64,000 nt of DNA from Podocnemis expansa. Its lineage: Eukaryota; Chordata; Testudines; Podocnemididae. The position numbers and the translations under genes are program-made. The stretch is from positions 15,358,558-15,422,557 of the forward strand of contig ML681995.1 of NCBI GenBank assembly GCA_007922195.1. Reading direction: 5' to 3'. Positions within the stretch are counted from its first letter, which is position 1. Each line of letters opens with the position of its first letter. The notes beneath the pieces were generated by a model. It made no database searches, was not told where the DNA came from, and worked only from the letters and a program-made list of their open reading frames with translations. Below, in pieces: positions 55,345 to 64,000 of the stretch.

Positions 55345-56500
55345 TCAAGACCTCCTCAGTAGGTTAGCCAGTCTGCGTCCAAATATACTCTTTCCCTTCC
55401 TCAGCAGACGGAGTCCATCTCTGCCTAGCAGTCCCTCTCTCTGGAACAGCACCCCATGATTGAGCAAGCCAAAGCCCTCCTGATGACACCATCTTCGCAG
55501 CCAGGCATTCACTTCCAGGATGCATCTGTCTCTGCTCAGGCCCCTACCCTTGAAAAGAAGGTTCAAGGACAATATCAGCTTTGCTCTGTACTCCTTCACC
55601 CGCACTCCCAGAACCCTGTAGTCACTTTTGATCTGTTGAGGATCACCTCTCACAGTTTCATTGGTTCCCACATGGATAAGTAGCATGGGGTAGTAGTCAG
55701 AGGAGTGGATGATTCTAGAGACTCCCTCCATAATGTCCCAGATACGGACACCCGGCAAGTAGCTTACCTCCTGAGAAACCTTGTCAGGGCAACAGATGGC
55801 TGCCTCCACCCCTGTCAGAAGCGAGTCCCCCAACCACCACAACCCTATGCTTCCTCCTGGCTGTGGTGGATATGATCCTCCCACCCTCGGGGGTGCATGG
55901 CGTCTCCTCTTCCACCACAGCCATCATCTCTAGCACCATCTAACAGTTCTTCAAATCAATGGAGGGTGGGATGGGAGCAGGGGTGGAGCACTGTCTGCTG
56001 CCAGAGGTAGCCACCTGCCAGTGCCCTCCCTATGACATAGGCATCCCATCCTTCTCTAGTGATGCGGCAGTAGTCTTTAGCACTTGGATAGTATCCTCAT
56101 CCTTCCATGTCTCCTTGTGGATGCTATTGAGGAACTTCTCCAAGGTATGGATACTCCTGAGCCTAGACCTCTCTTCCTGTAACTTGCCCATGTGCCGCCC
56201 GAGAGAGGGCACCTGTCACATTGCTTCATCTCCCCAGCCTGATTGTCTGTGACAGGGAAATGCAGGCCACAGTCCCTGCAAGTCCACAACCAGGATCTGG
56301 GGAGAGATATCCATGGTCAGGACGTCTGTCCGGCTACAGGCACAGGTGGAGGAGAGAGAAGGGATGCTGGCACAAGTAGTGCGGCTGCTCTTCATCATCG
56401 TGGCCTCACCAACTCCTTCCAAACTTACTCTCAAACTCCCCTGTTTGTAGTCCCCTGGTTGCTCAGCCACTGGCTTTTAAGGCCTTCTCTGCCTATGTCA
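55345..56500 (-). pseudogene. CR1 ORF1: zinc finger and SGNH esterase-like domain
   Basis: On the minus strand, the 179-codon frame at 55345-55884 carries the GDSLLTGVEA block (SGNH block I serine), YYPMLLIHVGTNET and the LLGRDGLRLLRKGKSIFGRR end, the esterase-like half of CR1 ORF1 whose D/H residues lie in the last block. Upstream, codons near 56250-56180 show CRDC and CDRC pairs, a likely zinc finger, and MKSSRTT near 56390 is the likely start. The two parts are in different frames, so ORF1 is broken. Confidence 0.85.
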
Positions 56501-56830
56501 GCCATTGCCCCTCGTTAAGCACAGAGGGGAAGGATGATCACAAAGCTGTTTGAAGCTGGTGATCAAAGGTAAGCAGGGAACAATAGTACAAACAGCTCCC
56601 AGAGAATCACAAAATCACAGTCCCAGTTCCCACAGTAACTATCAACAGAAATCACCTGTGGGAAAGACACAAACACACAGTCAGCAATTCACTCAACAAA
56701 ACTTCCCTGTCTCCCTTGCTCCTTCAGCTAGGTGATCGTCTTTGCCTCCTTCTCAGGGCTTCACCAACTCCTTCCCTCTCAAACTCTGGTGTTTGCAGTC
56801 CCCCTGTTTGCAAGCTGATGAAGTCTCCGG
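56480..56830 (-). promoter_or_regulatory. CR1 5'UTR/promoter region with repeated block
   Basis: The block CACCAACTCCTTCC, CTCAAACTC, GTTTG-AGTCCCC and TGTTTGC occurs at about 56408-56455 and again at about 56762-56812, some 355 bp apart. Multiple copies of a promoter-proximal unit are known in CR1 5' ends. It runs to about 56830, where family similarity is lost. Confidence 0.6.
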
Positions 56831-56839
56831 CTCAATTTC

Positions 56840-59750
56840 TTGTTGGGGAAGGGAGGGTGAAATGATGTATAATATTCATATTATGCTGTGTTAGTCTTTT
56901 GGTTGGTTGGTGTGGGGTTGGTTTTCTGGGAGGCTTGAAGATGTGGCAATGTGGCTTACTGACAGGGAAAAGAAACTGTGAAACTTCTTGGAAGAATTTG
57001 GAATTGAAGGGCAAAAATTTAATTGAATCTGTGTATCAAACAATTAACATAATAAAAAAGAAACATCACTGACTTCTTCCCTGTCTACAAGTTAGAGGGC
57101 TTCCATTCAAATTCCACTGAACAAACTTTCCCTATGATTATTGGAGATAAGTCTTGTTTTCCCTAATGTACAATTTCAAAGCAATGAAATGACTACACCT
57201 TTATTCTCTTATTGCTTTACCACCACCACTCTGCTTCAAATAAGGGATAACTGAACTGTAGATGTAACTGAAATGTACAGTGGTGACTGGGTTTCCAAAG
57301 CTAATAGTTTGTGATGCTGTTTGGAGTTACAGTTGACATAATATCAACACTGCAGTGTTCCTTCCTGGCATCCCAAGAATTTGCAGGCTAGTCTGTCATT
57401 ACCAGTGCTAAAACAAGCTGAGCAGGTGTTCCAAAGCAATTTTCATAAGCTTTTCAACTATTCATTTGGTTTTTTTACTTGTGGTTTGAAGTCACTTTCA
57501 AGTTAAATCTATCCCTACTAATCTCTCTCCTTCCCTCTGTTAGGTGACACGCCCTGTTCCAAAGCTCTTGCCAGTGTAACTTGCTGTTTAATTGTTTTAC
57601 AAATTGTGTTTGCCTGACTTAGGGTTTGAGCTTGTGATGTTGTAGAACTGAACCCCACTGAGGAACAATTTCCCTTCTTGCCCTAAAGCCAAAGGTGGGT
57701 TTCCTCTGGGTATGTAGTACAGCTCACAATGTATTCCCAGATTAGTCCATTTGACATCAGTGGGTAGGATTTACTGAAGTCAACAGAACTATTCACAGTA
57801 AAAGAAGTGTGGTCATGAATCTTGGCAGGATCAAAGAATTAGATTATAAGCAGTATGGGTCAGGAACTTAAACACCAAATGCTCAATATTACGTTGATGA
57901 AAGCAGTATAAAAATGTATGTAGAATATAATAGAAATGATCTTTTAGGACATGAGTACCAAGTCCTGCATGATGGGTTCTCAGTCTTTGACTGGATCCTG
58001 TAGCTACTGTCAGAATCAAAATATTAAAAGATATTAACAGTTTTATGAGCCTAAAAAAAGTTTTAATCTTTCAAAAAAATTCATCCATCCCTAAAGTCTT
58101 ATGATCTTACAGTGTTTTTGTTTGTCTAAATTCTTTTAATTAAAAAGACTAAAAAAATTCTAATGTAAACACTAACAAAAATGTGTATAATAGCTAAATT
58201 TTGTTTTTTCATTTGTATTAAAAGTTGTCCGATTAACTGGATTTTCTTGAATCATTGGAACCTCTTATATTAGTGAAATATTCAAGCCTCTGATTAGAAA
58301 TCTTAATCCAGCATTAATATTTAGCAGAGCATAGCATGCTTTGTGGCCTCCTTCTTGTCAGTTCATTAAAGTTTTACAAATGAGGTTCTGGATGCTTAAA
58401 ACCTGCCAGCCTTAGTCAGAATGGCATTTGTAGAACTGTATTACTACATTGTTTCTAGTGTGTTTCATCTCTGTTCTCTCCCTTCCTCAGGAACTAGATT
58501 ACCCATTCAGCAGGTATGATGCCATCATCTTGTTTTGCCATTTGAATGTGCATTTTATATATTGGATAAACTATCTAATACTCAAAAGAATTCCTTGATT
58601 AGCTATTTTTAAATACAACTAAAAATGATCATTTTAATGTGTTTTTTTTAAAATCTGTTTAATGCTCCTTCTGCTGAAGTAGTGATTTCCCTTTGTGTTA
58701 GCCTTGTATACAAATTTTAGACACTGTCTTGACTGGCTTCAATCCAAGAAGACAAAGTATGGGAAAAAAAGGATTATTAGCCTCCACTTTTCTTATGGGG
58801 AAGTATGTACAGACATTGAGGACTTGCCGTGACTCATTGCAAAAGAGGTAATATCTCCAGGAGAATGGGATCCAAAGAAGACTCTCATGTGGTGCAGATC
58901 CTTAGCTATGCTTAATGTGGAGAGATATACATGGATACCATGCAAAGAGCAGCTGTGCACGCATCTCATTCTGTGGGAGTATGCAGAAGGAACAAAGGGT
59001 GTGATGATAGACAGAGCTGAAGCACTGCATGCAGGTAAGGGATGGTGCTGTCCAGAAATCAGCAGGAATGTACAAGTGTCCCTGAAGCACCATGGAATTC
59101 CCTACTGGCTGTGATCATAGCAGCCATAACAGCTTCACTAGGAGAGCAACAACAACTCTGCTAGTGAAAGGGTATATGCAAATATTGTATTCACGGGATT
59201 AATGTTAAAAAGGAAACCATAGAAAAATGTGATCCTTGTCATTTTAAAAATCAAGATCTATAGCCAGATATAGCAAAACCAAAATGTTAACTTACAGGAG
59301 GAAGTGAAATAATGTATTTTAATACCATTGTACAAAGTGATGTACCTCTCATGCATGGAATAATGTGTGCTGTTCTTTTCCTACCACACAAAGAATATAG
59401 CAAGAGTGGAGAGTTTTCCAAGATGGGTGAGGACAATGATTATAGGCACTGAATCTCTGTCCCTGTCTTTACAAATAAATCTATAAAGGAAGTTAAAGCC
59501 TGATGAAAACTGTAGGGCTAGAAGACCTAGAGGTGGGAACTATCTGCTCCCTTTTTTCAGAAGGAAACTGCTCTTTTCTACCCAGTTTCATTTTAAGTGA
59601 ATTATAATATTTTCCCATAATTCCATCTGAGGTTTGGTTCTTTTGATTGGAATTTTTCTGTAAATGAGTTAATAGATTATCATTATTGTACTCATGAATG
59701 GGCATTAGAATTGTGCTGGATATGACCTGTGATAGGGGTCACTCTCCTTT
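56840..59750. other. Unassigned DNA
   Basis: About 2.9 kb without a recognised repeat. It is the longest stretch here free of visible transposons at its right end and contains the candidate microexon at 58491-58513. Other short frames have no support. Confidence 0.5.
58491..58513 (+). other. Candidate 23-nt microexon with strong splice-site context
   Basis: The 23 bases GAACTAGATTACCCATTC plus AGCAG are preceded by a pyrimidine-rich run ending CCCTTCCTCAG and followed by GTATGATG, an acceptable donor. In one phase the bases read E-L-D-Y-P-F-S plus two bases. Not being a multiple of three, it would shift frame if skipped. No flanking exons are identified. Confidence 0.2.
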
Positions 59751-59753
59751 TAG

Positions 59754-60312
59754 GCTGTGTTCACACAGCACTTTTGTTTTGAAACAACCTTGTTGTTTCG
59801 AAACAAAAAAAAAACGTTCACACGACTCACAGTTGTTTCAAAACAAGGGGAAGCCCTTGTTTCGAAACAACTGTGTTGTTTCGAAACAAGTTAAACCCCA
59901 CTTGGGGGTGAAACAACCTTGTTTCAAAACACTTGTTTCGAAACAACTCGCGTGAATGTGTTGTTTCGGAACAAGACGTTCCGAAGCAACAGGTCAAGAG
60001 CTGCCCCCTCAGCACCCTGGCCAGGGAACACTCAGCACCCTGGCCAGGGTGCTGAGGGGTGTCCCCTGGCCAGCACCTGCACAGCCCGGCTGCAGGCACC
60101 AGTGGGGAGCATCGCTGGGCAGCGCTGCAGCCCGCCGGTGCCTGCAGCCCCCTGAGGAAGCGAAATAGCAGGTTCACAGCGTGAACCTGCTATTTTGTTT
60201 CCCGCTTTTTTTCTTATTTCGAAATAACATTTTGTTAATTCGAAGTATGTTATTTCAAAACAAGTTGTTTCAACACAACTTGTTTTGAAATAACCCTGTG
60301 TGTGTGAACACA
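59754..60312. mobile_element. Palindromic-word MITE G (TTCGAA type with GC core), 559 bp
   Basis: Ends GCTGTGTTCACACAGC and inverted GTGTGAACACAGC; TAG flanks both sides (59751-59753, 60313-60315). GTTTCGAAACAAC words dominate the left third. The GC core (60000-60160) has CAGCACCCTGGCCAGGG twice directly and once inverted. A palindrome AGCAGGTTCACAGCGTGAAC..GCT lies at 60166-60190. It is the closest relative of the half element at 38960-39439. Confidence 0.92.
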
Positions 60313-60315
60313 GCT

Positions 60316-62347
60316 AGAAGCAATGCATCCTACTTGGATAATGAAAGAAGAAGTGGCTCTATTCTGGAGATGGGACGCTAGATCCCAGAGAACAGGAAAT
60401 TTGTTCAGTGGCTTTCTCTTCCTTTTGCTTCCTTATCTGAGGATTATGTGCCCCATGTAGACTAATCAGTGCCAGAAGACTATACGATTGGTAGAAAAGA
60501 AGCAAAATTGACCTCACAATTATGCTGGACTGGCAGCTGTAAGGCAGATCATCAGCCCATTTGGAAGAAAAGTTGAAATTGGATAGCTTTTATCCAGAGT
60601 GTTGGAGGAGAGCAATTCACAGATACCCCATGGCTACAACTAAGTTTAACTTGATCTGAAAGTGAGATTTTAGATGGGTGGAGTTAATGGTGGCACAGTA
60701 GGTTCTAGCCTTCCATTAACAAAAGCTTTATTCTTTGGTACTCAGGGGAGGAATTGACCAACCTCTGGAGTATAGACTGAGATGATTTACTTTCTTCATT
60801 ACAAATTCTTTTGATTTGTTCCCTTTCTCTCAGGACTCTGAGTGCATGTGAGTGGAACGGAATGGGACTTCTGACCAGAAGGGTTTATCTGAATCTCCCA
60901 GGGCCAGAAATAGAAGCGTGGCTCTGAATGGGGGCTTGAGCCAAAGATCTGGCTGAGAAAAGAAACATATTGAACTGGACGCTTGTTGCAGCCAAGAAAA
61001 GGCAGAATTAGGCAAAAAAGGTAAAACTAACTGCTGTCCATAGGGGCCTGGATTTTACCTTGAGACTGTAGTTTAAAGATGAGAGAAAGAGGAGTAGGTG
61101 ACATGGGTATTCAAATTAGTGAATTGTATAGATGCAGTAAATAGAGCACTCTTTTAACCTTCTGTCAGAATCCAAGAACAAGGGGCAGTTGATAAAACTT
61201 AAAGGAAATGCATGACACATAACTGGCTTGCCCAACTGAGCCTATGGTTAACTGTAGGAAGAGCTGGCATTATAGTTCTAGCATCATATCAAACAGTGGG
61301 GTATCAGAAGATAGTAAAAACTGGTCCCTTTCTTGACCACCTGGATTAGGAGGACTGTTGTGGAGTAAGACCTCACTGCTGCCCCCTCGTGGGGAACATC
61401 CTGGGGGCATATGAAGACCTGGCATCTCTATGAACCTACTTGGGGCTGGGGTATCCTCAGGCAGTTGTATCTTGTCTACAACTGTCAGGCATCTCTATAT
61501 TCCCTGCAACACAGCTTAGTGGTCAGAGTCAATACAAAGCCTGTGGGTTCAGGGCAGCAGAGCCTAGAAGCCAGAGTCAACACAACAAAAAAATCCTTTA
61601 TCATCATGGGATGCAGTTTCTTGGTAGGGGGATTCAGGCCCTCCCTTTCCACCTGAGCCCCAGCTCAGGGCCCTATCAGTGCCAAGGTTATAGCATCAAG
61701 TCATTGGGGATCCAGACCAAAACATGCTGACTTATGTCATGCACCAGCTCATGTCACCCACCTCGGGCCCCTGGGCTTCTTCCTACCTGTTCATTTCAGT
61801 GGTCTTCCCCCAGGGCTCTGGTCTGGCCATTCTCCCTTCCAAACACAGTACTATCAGAATCTCCAGAGCTTCCTGGGAACAGCAGGCATGAGGGCTTCTG
61901 CCCCTCAGCAGTCCTCAGGGAGTACCTGCTCCTTAGTGAAGCCCCTGGAGTGGTTGTCTCACCATGGCAGGGGCTGCAATGGCTCCAGGGAGGTAGCCTC
62001 CAGCACACATCCTTTCTCCAAGCTGGTCAGCCCTAGATGATCTGTGCTTTTCTTTTATACTGGAGCAGCACTTGGAGCATGCCCAGCAGATTTTAAGGAG
62101 GCAGGGGACTTATGTCTCCCATAGTGTTTGCTGGGCTTCTGGAGTGCGGGGTAGGTCTATCCCATCACTGGGACACATTGTATCTAAGGGGATCGTGATG
62201 GGGCTGGGTATATTTACTTTACTTCTGCTTTGGAGAAGAAACCTTCGTTATTTCTAGCATCCAAATCTTGTAAGCTTCTCCTGACTGTTTCACATCTAGA
62301 AGATGAATTTCTGGATGCTTATGTTAACCAAATCTTCAACTCAGCAC
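60316..62347. other. Unassigned DNA
   Basis: About 2 kb without a supported gene or repeat. The 61411-62036 interval is locally GC-richer with several overlapping frames, including a 100-codon one at 61734-62036, none with a recognised motif. Confidence 0.45.
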
Positions 62348-62789
62348 CAGTGTTCTCTCTAAGGATTGGTGGCTTGTATGCAAAATTTTCAACCCATGTG
62401 TAAAACCTTTTCTGAATAAAATTTGTGTGCAAACTCATGCAACAAAAATTATTGAAAAAATCTAGAACAATGGCAAATTAATAAAAGCTGTTATTTAAAG
62501 TTAGTTTTTAATCAATAAAAAAGACAAATTATTTAGCATTTATCCAAATTGCTATACAATCAAAAGAAACTAATTCATGGCTTTCAAATAACCCAAGACC
62601 AAACTTATATTCAATCTGGATCCCAGTTGTCACATTTCTGCCTAATACCCTCATCGCCTGAGTTCTACATTCAGAGTTACAGTTCACAGGGAGGCCAGCT
62701 AGTTATCACTGACAGCATTTAAGCTGTTTTAATCGTCCCAGAGCAATGTTCCTGATAAGAATTGGGGTGTCATAAGCAAAAATTTTAGT

Positions 62790-63175
62790 TTGTGAGCAGA
62801 AATTTTGCCTTATAGTAACTTGGGAGTCCAGTTTCAAAGAGAAACAGCTGGATTAGAACTGATATGCAGATTTCATTGTGTGAAAGCAGGATTAAATGGG
62901 GACTATGGATCCTTTTCTCATTACAACAGGTGATTTGACTTCACCCATGTCTACATAGTGCTTGCCAGTGTTTGAATCTTAACAATAGCTCTCATTTGCT
63001 GTTACTGTATGACTTGATCCCATGTTTTACGCTCCCTTGCATTTATTTTTATCCCATTCTGTAAGCTTCCCCATCTTCAAAGCATCTGACAAAGTGGGAT
63101 TTCACTCATGAATGCTCATGCAATAAATAAATCTGTTAGTCTTTACATGCCACAAGACTCCTTACTTCTTTTCTA
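62790..63175 (+). mobile_element. Penelope-like tail embedded in hAT element copy 2
   Basis: Contains GTTTCAAAGAGAAACAGCTGG, written in parts, TTACAACAGGTGATTTGACT, CTTCAAAGCATCTGAC, AATGCTCATGCAATAAAT and ATGCCACAAGACTCC. It is the counterpart of 24912-25270 at the same position within the hAT element. Confidence 0.8.
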
Positions 63176-63354
63176 CAAAATAGGCCTATGTTTAACAAAT
63201 ATGTTTATTAAAATGACTGTTTTAAAATGTGTTTATTGTAAATAAAATTAATTAACTGGGTTTAATTAATTGAATTTGTTTGAATTTTTATTTGAAATTT
63301 AATTTTAGAAAGCTTTTTAATTAAACTAATTTTTAAAGTTTTTATTAAAATGGA

Positions 63355-63690
63355 TATAAGGAAAGAAAGGATGACAAAATGCAGAAAGAAGGGAAGAGAG
63401 AAGAAAAAGAAAGGAAAAAAGTAGGAAGAGAAAGAAAAAATAGGACAAAGAGAAAGAAAGAAAGAAGGAAACAAGAAAGGAAGAGAAAGAAAAAAGAAAA
63501 GGAAGGCAAGTGAGAACAGGAAGAAAAGGAAGGAAGAGAAAGAGAAAAAGGAAGAAGGAAAAGGAGAAGGAAGGAAAAGAGAAAAAGAAGGAAAGAAGAA
63601 AGGAAAGAGCAAAAAGAGAAAAAGGAAGATGGAAGGAAGAGAAAGAAGGAAAGAAAAGAGAGATGGAAACAAGAGAAATAAAGAGAAAAA
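63355..63690. repeat. 335-bp polypurine tract (AAGG/GAAA irregular array)
   Basis: The plus strand is nearly all A and G. It is the reverse-strand counterpart of the tract at 24200-24730, shorter by about 200 bp. Reverse-strand open frames rich in F, S and L are translation artefacts. Confidence 0.95.
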
Positions 63691-64000
63691 GAAAGCAGAC
63701 GGCAGCTCCACCTCCTCCCTGGCTGCACGCCTGCCAATGCCAAGGATGCCCTGCATGCACTGCTTTGCTCAGCTTGTCAGCTGAAATCAGAGCTGCTGGA
63801 CAGCAGGGAGACACCATCAGCTCCCAAAGCCCTGCAGTGAGTGCTATCTCTGAGCCCAAGCCTCTCACTGCAGCCAATCTTTTTTTCTTTCTCCAGCTCA
63901 GTGCTTCCGCGAGAGGCTCAGGCTTGGAGACAATGCTCACTGCAGGGCTTTGGGAGCTGACAGTGCCTCCTCATTGGCCAGCCGCTCAGATCTCAGCTGC

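Larger units (their letters stand above)
52132..56830 (-). mobile_element. Nearly full-length CR1 LINE
   Basis: On the minus strand all CR1 parts occur in order: 5'UTR with repeated blocks (56830-56480), ORF1 with a zinc-finger and esterase-like domain (to 55345), ORF2 endonuclease (55130-54447), linker, reverse transcriptase (53800-52290) and 3'UTR with the TGATTCAATGATT tail (52132-52200). At 4.7 kb it is close to the length of a complete CR1, while most genomic copies are severely 5'-truncated. A few frameshifts and stops break both ORFs, and a 111-bp CR1 tail is inserted in the reverse transcriptase. It is the best preserved element in the window but not active as read. Confidence 0.93.
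62348..64000 (-). mobile_element. Chimeric hAT-type element, copy 2, inverted and cut by window end
   Basis: Begins CAGTGTTCTCTCTAAGG, the reverse of the right end of copy 1. Order on the minus strand is the same: GC-rich arms (63690-64000), polypurine/polypyrimidine tract (63355-63690), TTAATTAA segment (63240-63340), Penelope-like tail (62790-63175) and the terminal 400 bp. The other terminus and its target duplication lie beyond 64000. Confidence 0.9.

Noticed and set aside
55199..56518. Plus-strand frames of 75-97 codons over the CR1 ORF1 region
   Set aside because: Antisense to well-supported CR1 ORF1 motifs.
26824..60312. CRISPR-like array from repeated palindromic words
   Set aside because: Spacing is irregular, words occur on both strands, there are transposon ends with 3-bp duplications, and the genome is a vertebrate nucleus.
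63262..63940. Reverse-strand frames of 132-204 codons
   Set aside because: Same polypyrimidine artefact in the second copy of the hAT element, with part of the GC arm attached.

Overview
This window looks like non-coding, transposon-dense DNA from a vertebrate nucleus, most likely a reptile and probably a turtle. No host protein-coding gene can be supported. The organism call rests on the repeat mix: several CR1 LINE fragments whose 3' ends carry the octamer-repeat tail of sauropsid CR1, one CR1 that is nearly full length, Penelope-like elements (PLEs) with their recurring 3' tail, many hAT-type non-autonomous elements with 8-bp target duplications, and a family of short elements with GGSTATGTCTACAC-type ends. 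Turtle is my judgement from family resemblance, not a database match.

Layout. 1-9724: an (AC)n tract, a decayed CR1, a PLE tail fragment, two small hAT MITEs and otherwise unassigned AT-rich DNA. 9731-22713: one old, defective endogenous retrovirus (ERV). Its 1.1-1.3 kb LTRs match each other, the flanks share a 6-bp TTTCAA, and the gag-, pol- and env-like interior is riddled with stops. Later elements sit inside it: a 332-bp hAT MITE in the integrase end, a PLE tail in the 3' LTR, an LTR-like block and a GC-rich block. 23800-25737: a chimeric hAT element with a 530-bp polypyrimidine tract; a second copy, inverted, runs off the right edge from 62348. 26290-28095: a CR1 split by a palindromic MITE. 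28467-31973: three more palindromic MITEs. 34749-35279: a GC-rich hAT element.

36597-40816: a PLE tail, the 3' half of an R2-superfamily (RLE-class) LINE with an open 373-codon frame, a 269-bp inverted duplication of a PLE terminus around a broken MITE, and a CR1 tail. 41182-43845: MITEs and hATs, one nested in another. 43937-47012: a PLE with reverse transcriptase and GIY-YIG remnants between inverted terminal repeats, split by a 1.15-kb hAT. 48159-48251: a decayed intron-bearing tRNA-Arg(TCT)-like sequence. 48428-49311: CR1. 49624-50751: a MITE inside a MITE. 52132-56830: a nearly complete CR1 with 5'UTR, ORF1, endonuclease and reverse transcriptase remnants, itself hit by a 111-bp CR1 tail. 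56840-62347: mostly unassigned, with one palindromic MITE and one candidate microexon.

The parts do not form an operon-like system; the logic is a stratigraphy of insertions. The most unusual signal is the set of MITEs that share one terminal sequence and 3-bp target duplications but are built inside from different short palindromic words (TTCGAA, GTCGAC or a TTTGAACTA word) repeated many times on both strands. The words show graded CpG decay from copy to copy.
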